A DNA stretch of 64,000 nucleotides from Eutreptiella sp. 'Long Island Sound 2002' (taxonomy: Eukaryota; Euglenozoa; Euglenophyceae; Eutreptiales; Eutreptiaceae), in the NCBI GenBank assembly GCA_964036045.1, contig OZ038387.1, positions 52,861,265-52,925,264 of the forward strand, written 5' to 3'. Below, in pieces: positions 47,590 to 61,450 of the stretch; the first letter of the stretch is position 1, and every line of letters begins with the position of its first letter. A model generated the notes under the pieces. It made no database searches. It was not told the DNA's origin and worked only from the letters and a program-made list of their open reading frames with translations. Both the position numbers and the translations under genes were made by a program.

Positions 47590-50500
47590 TTCAGGCGCTT
47601 CCGAAACATGTTCCGGTGCTTCCGGAACATGTTCCGGCGCTTCCGGAACATGATCCGGCGCTTCCAGAACATGTTCCGGTCCTTCCGGAACATGTTCCGG
47701 TCCTTCCGGAACATGTTCCGGCGCTTCCGGAACATGTTCCGGTGCTTCCGGAACATGTTCCGTCGCTTCCGGAACATGTTCCGGTCCTTCCGGAACATGT
47801 TCCCGTGCTTCCGGAACATGTTCTGGTGCTTCCGGAACATGTTCCGGTCCTTCCGGAACATGTTCCGGCGCTTCCGGAACATGTTCCGGTGCTTCCGAAA
47901 CATGTTCCGGTGCTTCCGGAACATGTTCCGGTCTTTCCGGAACATGTTCCGGTCCTTCCAGAACATGTTCCGGTGCTTCCGAAACGTGTTCCGGCGCTTC
48001 CGAAACATGTTCCGGCGCTTCCTGAACATGTTCCGGCGCTTCCGGAACATGTTCCGGCGCTTCCGGAACATGTTCCGGCGCTTCGGCAACATGTTCCCGT
48101 GCTTCCGGAACATGTTCCGGTCCTACCGGAACATGTTCGGGTCCTTCCGGAACATGATCCGGCGCTTCCGGAACATGTTCCGGTGCTTCCGGAACATGTT
48201 CGGGTCCTTCCGGAACATGTTCCGGCGCTTCCGGAACATGTTCTGGTCCTTCCTGAACATGTTCCGGCGCTTCCGGAACATGTTCCGGTGCTTCCGGAAC
48301 ATGTTCTGGCGCTTCCGGAACATGTTTCCGGTGCTTCCCGAACATGTTCCGGTCCCTCCGGAACATGTTCCGGTGCTTCCGGAACATGTTCCAGTCCTTC
48401 CGGAACATGTTCTGGTGCTTCCATAACATGTTCCGGTGCTTCCGGGACATGTTCCGGTCCTTCCGGAACATGTTCCGGTCCTTCCGGAACATGTTCCGGG
48501 GCTTCCGGAACATGTTCCGGGGATTCCGGAACATGTTCCGGCGCTTCCGGAACATGTTCCGGCGCTTCCGGAACATGTTCCGGCGCTTCCGGAACATGTT
48601 CCGGTCCTTCCGGAACATGTTCCGGCGCTTCCGGAACATGTTCCGGTGCTTCCGGAACATGTTCCGGCGCTTCCGGAACATGTTCCGGCGCTTCCGGAAC
48701 ATGTTCCGGTCCTTCCGGAACATGTTCCGGCGCTTCCGGAACATGTTCCGGTGCTTCCGGAACATGTTCCGGCGCTTCCGGAACATGTTCCGGCGCTTCC
48801 GGAACATGTTCCGGCGCTTCCGGAACATGTTCCGGCGCTTCCGGAACATGTTCCGGTGCTTCCGGAACATGTTCCGGCGCTTCCAGAACATGTTCCGGCG
48901 CTTCCGGAACATGTTCCGGTGCTTCCGGAACATGTTCCGGGGCTTCCGGAACACCGGAACATGTTCCGGCGCTTTCGGAACATGTTCCGGTCCTGCCGGG
49001 ATATGATGCGGTCCTTCCCGAACATGTTGCGGTCCTTCCGGAACATGTTCCGGCGCTTCCGGAACATGTTCCGGTGCCTCCGGAACATGTTCCGGTGCTT
49101 CCGGAACATGTTCCGGCGCTTCCGGAACATGTTGCGGTGCTTCTGGAACATGTTCCGGTGCTTCCGGATCATGTTCTGGTCCTTCCAGAACATGTTCCGG
49201 TCCTTCCGGAACATGTTCCGGTGCTTCCGGAACATGTTCCGGTGCTTCCGGAACATGTTCCGGCGCTTCCGGAACATGTTCCGGTCCTTCCGGAACATGT
49301 TCCGGTCCTTCCGGAACATGTTCCGGCGCTTCCGGAACATGTTCCGGCGCTTCCGGAACATGTTCCGGCGCCTCCGGAACATGTTCCGCTGCCTCCGGAA
49401 CATGTTCCGGCGCTTCCGGAACATGTTCCGGTGCCTCCGGAACATGTTCCGGTGCTTCCGGAACATGTTCCGGCGCTTCCGGAACATGTTCCGGTGCCGC
49501 CGGACCTTTTCCGGTCCTTCCGGAACATGTTCCGGTGCTTCCGGAACATGTTCCGGCGCTTCCGGAACATGTTCCGGCGCTTCCGGAACATGTTTCCGGT
49601 GCCTCCGGAACATGTTCCGGCGCTTCCGGAACATGTTGCGGTGCTTCTGGAACATGTTCCGGTGCTTCCGGATCATGTTCTGGTCCTTCCAGAACATGTT
49701 CCGGTCCTTCCGGAACATGTTCCGGTGCTTCCGGAACATGTTCCGGTGCTTCCGGAACATGTTCCGGCGCTTCCGGAACATGTTCCGGTCCTTCCGGAAC
49801 ATGTTCCGGTCCTTCCGAACATGTTCCGGCGCTTCCGGAACATGTTCCGGCGCTTCCGGAACATGTTCCGGCGCCTCCGGAACATGTTCCGCTGCCTCCG
49901 GAACATGTTCCGGTCCTTCCGGAACATGTTCGGGTGCTTCCGGAACATGTTCCGGTGCTTCCGGAACATGTTCCGGTCCTTCCGGAACACGTTCCGGCGC
50001 TTCCGGAACATGTTCAGGCGCTTCCGAAACATGTTCCGGTGCTTCCGGAACATGTTCCGGCGCTTCCGGAACATGTTCCGGTGCTTACGGAACATGTTCC
50101 GGCGCTTCCAGAACATGTTCCGGTCCTTCCGGAACATGTTCCGGTCCTTCCGGAACATGTTCCGGTCCTTCTGGAACATGTTCCGGCGCTTCCGGAACAT
50201 GTTCCGGTGCTTCCGGAACATGTTCCGTCGCTTCCGGAACATGTTCCGGTCCTTCCGGAACATGTTCCCGTGCTTCCGGAACATGTTCCGGTGCTTCCGG
50301 AACATGTTCCGGTCGTTCCGGAACATGTTCCGGCGCTTCCGGAACATGTTCCGGTGCTTCCGAAACATGTTCCGGTGCTTCCGGAACATGTTCCAGTCTT
50401 TCCGGAACATGTTCCGGTCCTTCCAGAACATGTTCCGGTGCTTCCGAAACATGTTCCGGCGCTTCCGAAACATGTTCCGGCGCTTCCTGAACATGTTCCG

Positions 50501-53500
50501 GCGCTTCCGGAACATGTTCCGGCGCTTCCGGAACATGTTCCGGCGCTTCGGGAACATGTTCCCGTGCTTCCGGAACATGTTCCGGTCCTACCGGAACATG
50601 TTCGGGTCCTTCCGGAACATGATCCGGCGCTTCCGGAACATGTTCTGGTGCTTCCGGAACATGTTCGGGTCCTTCCGGAACATGTTCCGGCGCTTCCGGA
50701 ACATGTTCTGGTCCTTCCTGAACATGTTCCGGCGCTTCCGGAACATGTTCCGGTGCTTCCGGAACATGTTCCGGCGCTTCCGGAACATGTTTCCGGTGCT
50801 TCCCGAACATGTTCCGGTCCCTCCGGAACATGTTCCAGTCCTTCCGGAACATGTTCTGGTGCTTCCATAACATGTTCCGGTGCTTCCGGGACATGTTCCG
50901 GTCCTTCCGGAACATGTTCCGGTCCTTCCGGAACATGTTCCGGTCCTCCCGGAACATGTTCCGGTCCTTCCGGAACATGTTCCGGTCCTTCCGGAACATG
51001 TTCCGGGGCTTCCGGAACATGTTCCGGGGATTCCGGAACATGTTCCGGCGCTTCCGGAACATGTTCCGGCGCTTCCGGAACATGTTCCGGCGCTTCCGGA
51101 ACATGTTCCGGTCCTTCCGGAACATGTTCCGGCGCTTCCGGAACATGTTCCGGTGCTTCCGGAACATGTTCCGGCGCTTCCAGAACATGTTCCGGCGCTT
51201 CCGGAACATGTTCCGGTGCTTCCGGAACATGTTCCGGGGCTTCCGGAACACCGGAACATGTTCCGGCGCTTTCGGAACATGTTCCGGTCCTGCCGGGATA
51301 TGATGCGTTCCTTCCCGAACATGTTGCGGTCCTTCCGGAACATGTTCCGGCGCTTCCGGAACATGTTCCGGTGCCTCCGGAACATGTTCCGGTGCTTCCG
51401 GAACATGTTCCGGCGCTTCCGGAACATGTTCCGGCGCTTCCGGAACATGTTCCGGCGCTTCCGGAACACCGGAACATGTTCCGGTCCTTCCCGAACATGT
51501 TCCGGTGCTTCCGGAACATGTTCCGGGGCTTCCGGAACACCGGAACATGTTCCGGTCCTTCCGGAACATGTTCCGGCGCTTCCGGAACATGTTCCGGCGC
51601 TTCTGGAACTTGTTCCGGTCCTTCCGGAACATGTTCCGGTGCTTCCGGAACATGTTCCGGTGCTTCCGGAACATGTTCCGGTCCTTCCGGAACATGTTCC
51701 GGTCCTCCCGGAACATGTTCCGGTCCTTCCGGAACATGTTCCGGTCCTTCCGGAACATGTTCCGGTCCTTCCGGAACATGTTCCGGGGCTTCCGGAACAT
51801 GTTCCGGTCCTTCCGGAACATGTTCCGGCGCTTCCGGAACATGTTCCGGGGCTTCCGGAACATGTTCCGGCGCTTCCGGAACATGTTCCGGTACTTCCGG
51901 AACATGTTCCGGGGCTTCCGGAACACCGGAACATGTTCCGGCGCTTTCGGAACATGTTCCGGTCCTGCCGGGATATGTTGCGGTCCTTCCCGAACATGTT
52001 GCGGTCCTTCCGGAACATGTTCCGGCGCTTCCGGAACATGTTCCGGCGCTTCCGGAACATGTTCCGGTGCCGCCAGAACATGTTCCGGTCCTTCCGGAAC
52101 ATGTTCCGGTCCTTCCGGAACATGTTCCGGCGCTTCCGGAACATGTTCCGGCGCTTTCGGAACATGTTCCGGTGCTTCCGGAACATGTTCCGGCGCTTCC
52201 GGAAAATGTTTCCGGTGCTTCCGGAACATGTTCCGGTCCTTCTGGAACATGTTCCGGTGCTTCCGGAACATGTTCCGGTGCTTCCGGAACGAGTTACGGT
52301 TCTTCTGGAACATGTTCCGGTGCTTCCGGAACATGCTCCGGTGCTTCCGGGACATGTTCCGGTCCTTCCGGAACATGTTCCGGTGCTTCCGGAACATGTT
52401 CCGGTCCTCCCGGAACATGTTCCGGTCCTTCCGGAACATGTTCCGGTCCTTCCGGAACATGTTCCGGCGCTTCCGGAACATGTTCCGGTGCTTTCGGAAC
52501 ATGTTGCGGTCCTGCCGGGACATATTGCGGTCCTTCCCGAACATGTTGCGGTCCTTCCGGAACATGTTCCGGCGCTTCCGGAACATGTTCCGGCGCTTCC
52601 GGAACATGTTCCGGCGCTTCCGGAACACCGGAACATGTTCCGTTCCTTCCGGAACATGTTCCGGCGCTTCCGGAACATGTTCCGGTGTTTCCGGAACATG
52701 TTCCGGTGCTTCCGGAACGTGTTCCGGCGCTTCCGGAACACGTTCCGGCGCTTCCGGAACACGTTCCGGTACTTCCGGAACATCTTCCGGCGCTTCCGGA
52801 ACATGTTCCGGCGCTTCCGGAATATGTTCCGGTGCTTCCGGAACATGTTCCGGTCCTTCCGGGACATGTTCCGGTCCTTCCGGAACATGTTCCGGTCCTC
52901 CCGGAACATGTTCCGGTCCTTCCGGAACATGTTCCGGTCCTTCCGGAACATGTTCCGGTCCTTCCGGAACATGTTGCGGTCCTTCCGGAACATGTTCCGG
53001 CGCTTCCGGAACATGTTCCGGTGCTTCCGGAACATGTTCCGGCGCTTCTGGAACATGTTCCGGTGCTTCCGGAACATGTTCCGGTGCTTCCGGAACATGT
53101 TCCGGTGCTTCCGGAACATGTTCCGGCGCTTCCGGAACATGTTCCGGCGCTTTCGGAACATGTTCCCGTCCTTCCGGAACATGTTCTGGTCCTTCCGGAA
53201 CATGTTCCGGCGCTTCCGGAACATGTTCCGGTGCTTCCGGAACATGTTCCGGTGCTTCCGGAACATGTTCCGGTCGTTCCGGAACATGTTCCGGTCCTTC
53301 CGGAACATGTTCTGGCGCTTCCGGAACATGTTCCGGCGCTTCCGGAACATGTTCCGGTCCTTCCGGAACATGTTCTGGTGCTTCCGGAACATGTTCCGGC
53401 GCTTCCGGAACATGTTCCGGTCCCTCCGGAACATGTTCCGGCGCTTCCGGAACATGTTCCGGTCCTTCCGGAACATGTTCCGGTCCTTCCGGAAAATGTT

Positions 53501-56010
53501 CCGGTCCTTCCGGAACATGTTCCGGTGCTTCTGGAACATGTTCTGGCGCTTCCGGAACATGTTCCGGTCCTTCCGGAACATGTTCCGGTCCTTCCGGAAC
53601 ATGTTCCGGCGCTTCCAAAACATGTTCCGGTCCTTCCGGAACATGTTCCGGTCCTTCCGGAACATGTTCCGGTCCTTCCGGAACATGTTCCGGTGCTTCC
53701 GGAACAAGTTCCGGTCCTTTCGGAACATGTTCCGGTCCTTCCGGAACATGTTCCGGCGCTTTCGGAACATGTTCCGGTCCTGCCGGGACATGTTGCGGTC
53801 CTTCCCGAACATGTTGCGGTCCTTCCGGAACATGTTCCGGCGCTTCCGGAACATGTTGCGGTGCTTCCGGAACATGTTCCGGTGCTTCCGGAACATGTTC
53901 CAGTCCTTCCGGAACATGTTCCGGTGCTTCCGGAACATGTTCCGGGGCTTCCGGAACACCGGAACATGTTCCGGTCCTTCCGGAACATGTTCCGGTGCTT
54001 TCGGAACATGTTCCGGGGCTTCCAGAACACCGGAACATGTTCCGGTCCTTCCGGAACATGTTCCGGCGCTTCCGGAACATGTTCCGGCGCTTCCGGAACA
54101 TGTTCCGGTGCTTCCGGAACATGTTCCGGTCCTTCCGGAACATGTTCCGGGGCTTCCGGAACATGTTCCGGCGCTTCCGGAACATGTTCCGGTCCTTCCG
54201 GAACATGTTCCGGTGCTTCCGGAACATGTTCCGGGGCTTCCGGAACACCGGAACATGTTCCGGCGCTTTCGGAACATGTTCCGGTCCTGCCGGGATATGA
54301 TGCGGTCCTTCCCGAACATGTTGCGGTCCTTCCGGAACATGTTCCGGCGCTTCCGGAACATGTTCCGGTGCCTCCGGAACATGTTCCGGCGCTTCCGGAA
54401 CATGTTCCGGTGCCGCCAGAACATGTTCCGGTGCTCGCAGAACGTGTTCGGGTCCTTCCGGAACATGTTCCGGTGCTTCCGGAACATGTTCCGGTGCTTC
54501 CGGAACATGTTCTGGCGCTTCCGGAACATGTTCCGGTCCTTCCGGAACATGTTCCGGTCCTTCCGGAACATGTTCCGGCGCTTCCGGAACATGTTCCGGC
54601 GCTTCCGGAACATGTTCCGGCGCCTCCGGAACATGTTCCGCTGCCTCCGGAACATGTTCCGGTCCTTCCGGAACATGTTCGGGTGCTTCCGGAACATGTT
54701 CCGGTGCTTCCGGAACATGTTCCGGTCCTTCCGGAACACGTTCCGGCGCTTCCGGAACATGTTCAGGCGCTTCCGAAACATGTTCCGGTGCTTCCGGAAC
54801 ATGTTCCGGCGCTTCCGGAACATGTTCCGGTGCTTACGGAACATGTTCCGGCGCTTCCAGAACATGTTCCGGTCCTTCCGGAACATGTTCCGGTCCTTCC
54901 GGAACATGTTCCGGTCCTTCTGGAACATGTTCCGGCGCTTCCGGAACATGTTCCGGTGCTTCCGGAACATGTTCCGTCGCTTCCGGAACATGTTCCGGTC
55001 CTTCCGGAACATGTTCCCGTGCTTCCGGAACATGTTCCGGTGCTTCCGGAACATGTTCCGGTCGTTCCGGAACATGTTCCGGCGCTTCCGGAACATGTTC
55101 CGGTGCTTCCGAAACATGTTCCGGTGCTTCCGGAACATGTTCCAGTCTTTCCGGAACATGTTCCGGTGCTTCCGAAACATGTTCCGGCGCTTCCGAAACA
55201 TGTTCCGGCGCTTCCTGAACATGTTCCGGCGCTTCCGGAACATGTTCCGGCGCTTCCGGAACATGTTCCGGCGCTTCGGGAACATGTTCCCGTGCTTCCG
55301 GAACATGTTCCGGTCCTACCGGAACATGTTCGGGTCCTTCCGGAACATGATCCGGCGCTTCCGGAACATGTTCCGGTGCTTCCGGAACATGTTCGGGTCC
55401 TTCCGGAACATGTTCCGGCGCTTCCGGAACATGTTCTGGTCCTTCCTGAACATGTTCCGGCGCTTCCGGAACATGTTCCGGTGCTTCCGGAACATGTTCC
55501 GGCGCTTCCGGAACATGTTTCCGGTGCTTCCCGAACATGTTCCGGTCCCTCCGGAACATGTTCCAGTCCTTCCGGAACATGTTCTGGTGCTTCCATAACA
55601 TGTTCCGGTGCTTCCGGGACATGTTCCGGTCCTTCCGGAACATGTTCCGGTCCTTCCGGAACATGTTCCGGTCCTCCCGGAACATGTTCCGGTCCTTCCG
55701 GAACATGTTCCGGTCCTTCCGGAACATGTTCCGGGGCTTCCGGAACATGTTCCGGGGATTCCGGAACATGTTCCGGCGCTTCCGGAACATGTTCCGGCGC
55801 TTCCGGAACATGTTCCGGTCCTTCCGGAACATGTTCCGGCGCTTCCGGAACATGTTCCGGTGCTTCCGGAACATGTTCCGGCGCTTCCAGAACATGTTCC
55901 GGCGCTTCCGGAACATGTTCCGGTGCTTCCGGAACATGTTCCGGGGCTTCCGGAACACCGGAACATGTTCCGGCGCTTTCGGAACATGTTCCGGTCCTGC
56001 CGGGATATGA
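47590..56010. repeat. ~2.42- and ~4.75-kb higher-order repeats, three copies
   Basis: The sequence TTCAGGCGCTTCCGAAAC occurs at 47,590, 50,013 and 54,762. CCGTCGCTTCC occurs at about 47,760, 50,225 and 54,974. TTCCATAAC occurs at 48,419, 50,863 and 55,591, and TGCCGGGATATGATGCG at 48,994, 51,291 and 55,998. First-to-second offsets are 2,423, 2,465, 2,444 and 2,297 bp; second-to-third are 4,749, 4,749, 4,728 and 4,707 bp. Apart from one 8-bp short unit, the changes between offsets are multiples of 21 bp, so copies have gained or lost whole units. Segments covered are about 47.5-49.1, 49.9-51.4 and 54.6-56.1 kb. Confidence 0.88.
51922..53720. repeat. ~1.8-kb block, copy 1 of 3 (older arrangement)
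   Basis: The block begins at the short unit at 51,922 and TGCCGGGATATGTTGCGG at 51,966. It includes GGAACGAGTTACGGTTCTTC at 52,288, two short-unit or GACATATTGCGG marks near 52,500-52,625, and ends near AACAAGTTCCGGTCC at 53,703. It matches copy 2 at an offset of 5,043 bp up to about 52,680 and 5,095 bp after that. The 52-bp difference is an insertion present in copies 2 and 3 only. Confidence 0.9.
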
Positions 56011-56944
56011 TGCGGTCCTTCCGGAACATGTTCCGGCGCTTCCGGAACATGTTCCGGTGCCTCCGGAACATGTTCCGGCGCTTCCGGAACATGTTCCGGT
56101 GCTTCCGGAACATGTTCCGGCGCTTCCGGAACATGTTCCGGCGCTTCCGGAACATGTTCCGGTGCTTCCGGAACATGTTCCGGCGCTTCCGGAACATGTT
56201 CCGGCGCTTCCGGAACATGTTCCGGCGCTTCCGGAACATGTTCCGGTACTTCCGGAACATGTTCCGGCGCTTCCGGAACACCGGAACATGTTCCGGTCCT
56301 TCCCGAACATGTTCCGGTGCTTCCGGAACATGTTCCGGGGCTTCCGGAACACCGGAACATGTTCCGGTCCTTCCGGAACATGTTCCGGCGCTTCCGGAAC
56401 ATGTTCCGGCGCTTCTGGAACTTGTTCCGGTCCTTCCGGAACATGTTCCGGTGCTTCCGGAACATGTTCCGGTGCTTCCGGAACATGTTCCGGTCCTTCC
56501 GGAACATGTTCCGGTCCTCCCGGAACATGTTCCGGTCCTTCCGGAACATGTTCCGGTCCTTCCGGAACATGTTCCGGTCCTTCCGGAGCATGTTCCGGGG
56601 CTTCCGGAACATGTTCCGGTGCTTCCGGAACATGTACCGGTGCTTCCGGAACATGTTCCGGTGCTTCCGGAACACGTTCCGGCGCTTCCGGAACATGTTC
56701 CGGTGCTTCCGGAACATGTTCCGGTGCTTCCGGAACATGTTCCGGCGCTTCCGGAACATGTTCCGGCGCTTCCGGAACATGTTCCGGTACTTCCGGAACA
56801 TGTTCCGGCGCTTCCGGAACATGTTCCGGTCCTTCTGGAACATGTTCCGGGGCTTCCGGAACATGTTCCGGCGCTTCCGGAACATGTTCCGGTACTTCCG
56901 GAACATGTTCCGGCGCTTCCGGAACATGTTCCGGTGCTTCCGGA

Positions 56945-58850
56945 ACATGTTCCGGGGCTTCCGGAACACCGGAACATGTTCCGGCGCTTTCGGAACATGT
57001 TCCGGTCCTGCCGGGATATGTTGCGGTCCTTCCCGAACATGTTGCGGTCCTTCCGGAACATGTTCCGGCGCTTCCGGAACATGTTCCGGCGCTTCCGGAA
57101 CATGTTCCGGTGCCGCCAGAACATGTTCCGGTCCTTCCGGAACATGTTCCGGTCCTTCCGGAACATGTTCCGGCGCTTCCGGAACATGTTCCGGCGCTTT
57201 CGGAACATGTTCCGGTGCTTCCGGAACATGTTCCGGCGCTTCCGGAAAATGTTTCCGGTGCTTCCGGAACATGTTCCGGTCCTTCTGGAACATGTTCCGG
57301 TGCTTCCGGAACATGTTCCGGTGCTTCCGGAACGAGTTACGGTTCTTCTGGAACATGTTCCGGTGCTTCCGGAACATGCTCCGGTGCTTCCGGGACATGT
57401 TCCGGTCCTTCCGGAACATGTTCCGGTCCTTCCGGAACATGTTCCGGTCCTCCCGGAACATGTTCCGGTCCTTCCGGAACATGTTCCGGTCCTTCCGGAA
57501 CATGTTCCGGCGCTTCCGGAACATGTTCCGGTGCTTTCGGAACATGTTGCGGTCCTGCCGGGACATATTGCGGTCCTTCCCGAACATGTTGCGGTCCTTC
57601 CGAAACATGTTCCGGCGCTTCCGGAACATGTTCCGGCGCTTCCGGAACATGTTCCGGCGCTTCCGGAACACCGGAACATGTTCCGTTCCTTCCGGAACAT
57701 GTTCCGGCGCTTCCGGAACACACCGGAACATGTTCCGTTCTTTCCGGAACATGTTCCGGCGCTTCCGGAACATGTTCCGGTGTTTCCGGAACATGTTCCG
57801 GTGCTTCCGGAACGTGTTCCGGCGCTTCCGGAACACGTTCCGGCGCTTCCGGAACACGTTCCGGTACTTCCGGAACATGTTCCGGCGCCTCCGGAACATG
57901 TTCCGGCGCTTCCGGAATATGTTCCGGTGCTTCCGGAACATGTTCCGGTCCTTCCGGGACATGTTCCGGTCCTTCCGGAACATGTTCCGGTCCTCCCGGA
58001 ACATGTTCCGGTCCTTCCGGAACATGTTCCGGTCCTTCCGGAACATGTTCCGGTCCTTCCGGAACATGTTGCGGTCCTTCCGGAACATGTTCCGGCGCTT
58101 CCGGAACATGTTCCGGTGCTTCCGGAACATGTTCCGGCGCTTCTGGAACATGTTCCGGTGCTTCCGGAACATGTTCCGGTGCTTCCGGAACATGTTCCGG
58201 TGCTTCCGGAACATGTTCCGGCGCTTCCGGAACATGTTCCGGCGCTTTCGGAACATGTTCCGGTCCTTCCGGAACATGTTCTGGTCCTTCCGGAACATGT
58301 TCCGGCGCTTCCGGAACATGTTCCGGTGCTTCCGGAACATGTTCCGGTGCTTCCGGAACATGTTCCGGTCGTTCCGGAACATGTTCCGGTCCTTCCGGAA
58401 CATGTTCTGGCGCTTCCGGAACATGTTCCGGCGCTTCCGGAACATGTTCCGGTCCTTCCGGAACATGTTCTGGTCCTTCCGGAACATGTTCCGGCGCTTC
58501 CGGAACATGTTCCGGTCCCTCCGGAACATGTTCCGGCGCTTCCGGAACATGTTCCGGTCCTTCCGGAACATGTTCCGGTCCTTCCGGAAAATGTTCCGGT
58601 CCTTCCGGAACATGTTCCGGTGCTTCTGGAACATGTTCTGGCGCTTCCGGAACATGTTCCGGTCCTTCCGGAACATGTTCCGGTCCTTCCGGAACATGTT
58701 CCGGCGCTTCCAAAACATGTTCCGGTCCTTCCGGAACATGTTCCGGTCCTTCCGGAACATGTTCCGGTCCTTCCGGAACATGTTCCGGTGCTTCCGGAAC
58801 AAGTTCCGGTCCTTTCGGAACATGTTCCGGTCCTTCCGGAACATGTTCCG
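56945..58850. repeat. ~1.9-kb block, copy 2 of 3
   Basis: Copy 2 has TGCCGGGATATG at 57,009, GAGTTACGG at 57,334, the double-short junction AACACACCGG at 57,717, and AACAAGTTCC at 58,798. Against copy 3 every marker is 4,877 bp away (61,886, 62,211, 62,594 and so on), and no difference was noticed in the stretches compared. The 52-bp insertion relative to copy 1 contains CCGTTCTTTCC and consists of two units plus 10 bp. It ends with CGCCT spacers and one reversed AAGGA spacer at 58,873. Confidence 0.92.
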
Positions 58851-58928
58851 GCGCCTCCGGAACATGTTCCGGAAGGACCGGAACATGTTCCGGTGCTTCC
58901 GGAACATGTTCCGGTCCTTCCGGAACAT

Positions 58929-61450
58929 GATCCGGCGCTTCCGGAACATGTTCCGGTCCTTCCGGAACATGTTCCGGCGCTTCCGGAAAATGTTCCGGTC
59001 CTTTGGGAACATGTTCCCGTGCTTCCGGAACATGTTCCGGTGCTTCCGGAACATGTTCCGGTGCTTTCGGAACATGTTCGGGTCCTTCCGGAACATGTTC
59101 GGGTCCTTCCGGAACATGTTCCGGCGCTTCCGGAACATGTTCCGGTCCTTCCGAGACATGTTCCGGTGCTTCCGGAACATGTTCCAGTGCTTCCGGAACA
59201 TGATCCGGTGCTTCCGGAACATGTTCCGGTCCTTCCGAGACATGTTCCGGTGCTTCCGGAACATGTTCCGGCGCTTCCGGAACATGTTCCGGTGCTTCCG
59301 GAACATGTTCCGGCGCTTCCGGAACATGTTCCGGTCCTTCCGGAACATGTTCCGGTGCTTCCGGAACATGTTCCGGCGGTTCTGGAACATGTTCCGGTGC
59401 TTCCGGAACATGTTGCGGTGCTTCCGGAACATGTTCCGGTGCTTCCGGAACGTGTTCCGGCGCTTCTGGAGCATGTTCCGGAGGTTCCGGAACATGTTCC
59501 GGTGCTTCCGGAACATGTTCCGGCGGTTCTGGAACATGTTCCGGTGCTTCCGGAACATGTTCCGGTGCTTCCGGAACATGTTCCGGTCCTTCCGGAACAT
59601 GTTTCGCCGCTTCCGGAACATGTTCCGGTCCTTCCGGAACATGTTCCGGTCCTTCCGGAACATGTTCCGGTCCTTCCGGAACATGTTCCGGTCCTTCCGG
59701 AACATGATCCGGCGCTTCCGGAACATGTTCCGGTCCTTCCGGAACATGTTCCGGCGCTTCCGGAAATTTTCCGGTCCTTTGGGAACATGTTCCCGTGCTT
59801 CCGGAACATGTTCCGGTGCTTCCGGAACATGTTCCGGTGCTTTCGGAACATGTTCGGGTCCTTCCGGAACATGTTCGGGTCCTTCCGGAACATGTTCCGG
59901 CGCTTCCGGAACATGTTCCGGTCCTTCCGAGACATGTTCCGGTGCTTCCGGAACATGTTCCAGTGCTTCCGGAACATGATCCGGTGCTTCCGGAACATGT
60001 TCCGGTCCTTCCGAGACATGTTCCGGTGCTTCCGGAACATGTTCCGGCGCTTCCGGAACATGTTCCGGTGCTTCCGGAACATGTTCCGGCGCTTCCGGAA
60101 CATGTTCCGGCGGTTCTGGAACATGTTCCGGCGCTTCCGGAACATGTTCCGGTCCTTCCGGAACATGTTCCGGTGCTTCCGGAACATGTTCCGGCGGTTC
60201 TGGAACATGTTCCGGTGCTTCCGGAACATGTTCCGGTGCTTCCGGAACATGTTCCGGTGCTTCCGGAACGTGTTCCGGCGCTTCTGGAGCATGTTCCGGA
60301 GGTTCCGGAACATGTTCCGGTGCTTCCGGAACATGTTCCGGCGGTTCTGGAACATGTTCCGGTGCTTCCGGAACATGTTCCGGTGCTTCCGGAACATGTT
60401 CCGGTCCTTCCGGAACATGTTTCGCCGCTTCCGGAACATGTTCCGGAGGTTCCGGAACATGTTCCGGTGCTTCCGGAACATGTTCCGGTCCTTCCGGAAC
60501 ATGTTCCGGCGCTTCCGGAACATGTTCCGGTGCTTCCGGAACATGTTCCGGTCCTTCCGGAACATGATCCGGCGCTTCCGGAACATGTTCCGGTCCTTCC
60601 GGAACATGTTCCGGCGCTTCCGGAAAATGTTCCGGTCCTTTGGGAACATGTTCCCGTGCTTCCGGAACATGTTCCGGTGCTTCCGGAACATGTTCCGGTG
60701 CTTTCGGAACATGTTCGGGTCCTTCCGGAACATGTTCGGGTCCTTCCGGAACATGTTCCGGCGCTTCCGGAACATGTTCCGGTCCTTCCGAGACATGTTC
60801 CGGTGCTTCCGGAACATGTTCCAGTGCTTCCGGAACATGATCCGGTGCTTCCGGAACATGTTCCGGTCCTTCCGAGACATGTTCCGGTGCTTCCGGAACA
60901 TGTTCCGGCGCTTCCGGAACATGTTCCGGTGCTTCCGGAACATGTTCCGGCGCTTCCGGAACATGTTCCGGCGCTTCTGGAACATGTTCCGGCGCTTCCG
61001 GAACATGTTCCGGTCCTTCCGGAACATGTTCCGGTGCTTCCGGAACATGTTCCGGCGGTTCTGGAACATGTTCCGGTGCTTCCGGAACATGTTCCGGTGC
61101 TTCCGGAACATGTTCCGGTGCTTCCGGAACGTGTTCCGGCGCTTCTGGAGCATGTTCCGGAAGTTCCGGAACATGTTCCGGTGCTTCCGGAACATGTTCC
61201 GGCGGTTCTGGAACATGTTCCGGTGCTTCCGGAACATGTTCCGGTGCTTCTGGAACATGTTCCGGTCCTTCCGGAACATGTTTCGCCGCTTCCGGAACAT
61301 GTTCCGGAGGTTCCGGAACATGTTCCGGTGCTTCCGGAACATGTTCCGGTCCTTCCGGAACATGTTCCGGCGCTTCCGGAACATGTTCCGGCGCTTCCGG
61401 AACATGTTCCGGTCCTTCCGGAACATGTTTCGGCGCTTCTGGAACATGTT
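58929..61450. repeat. 0.78-0.86-kb tandem triplication with CGGTT spacers
   Basis: CATGATCCGGCGC starts copies at 58,929, 59,706 and 60,566, spaced 777 bp (37 units) and 860 bp. CCTTTGGGAACATGTTCCCG follows at 59,002, 59,778 and 60,639, and TTCTGGAGCATG at about 59,465, 60,283 and 61,144. One base is lost in copy 2 (GGAAATTTTCC for GGAAAATGTTCC near 59,763). CGGTT and AGGTT spacers are concentrated here. A further copy begins at 63,827 (CATGATCCCGCGC) and is cut by the window end. Confidence 0.92.

Larger units (their letters stand above)
38501..47590. repeat. Array zone V: extra-T units and TGCCGGGA marker
   Basis: The zone begins near a truncated, irregular stretch at about 38,630-38,670 (GCTGTTCGGG, then ACATTTTTCGGG). 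It is then defined by 22-bp units with an extra T (CATGTTTCCGGTGC), by CCATAACATG, by TCCTGCCGGGACATG, and by GGAAGATG. TTCCTTCC units and long reversed tracts are absent. The right limit is arbitrary because zone VI shares most markers and is distinguished mainly by its larger repeat period. Confidence 0.7.
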
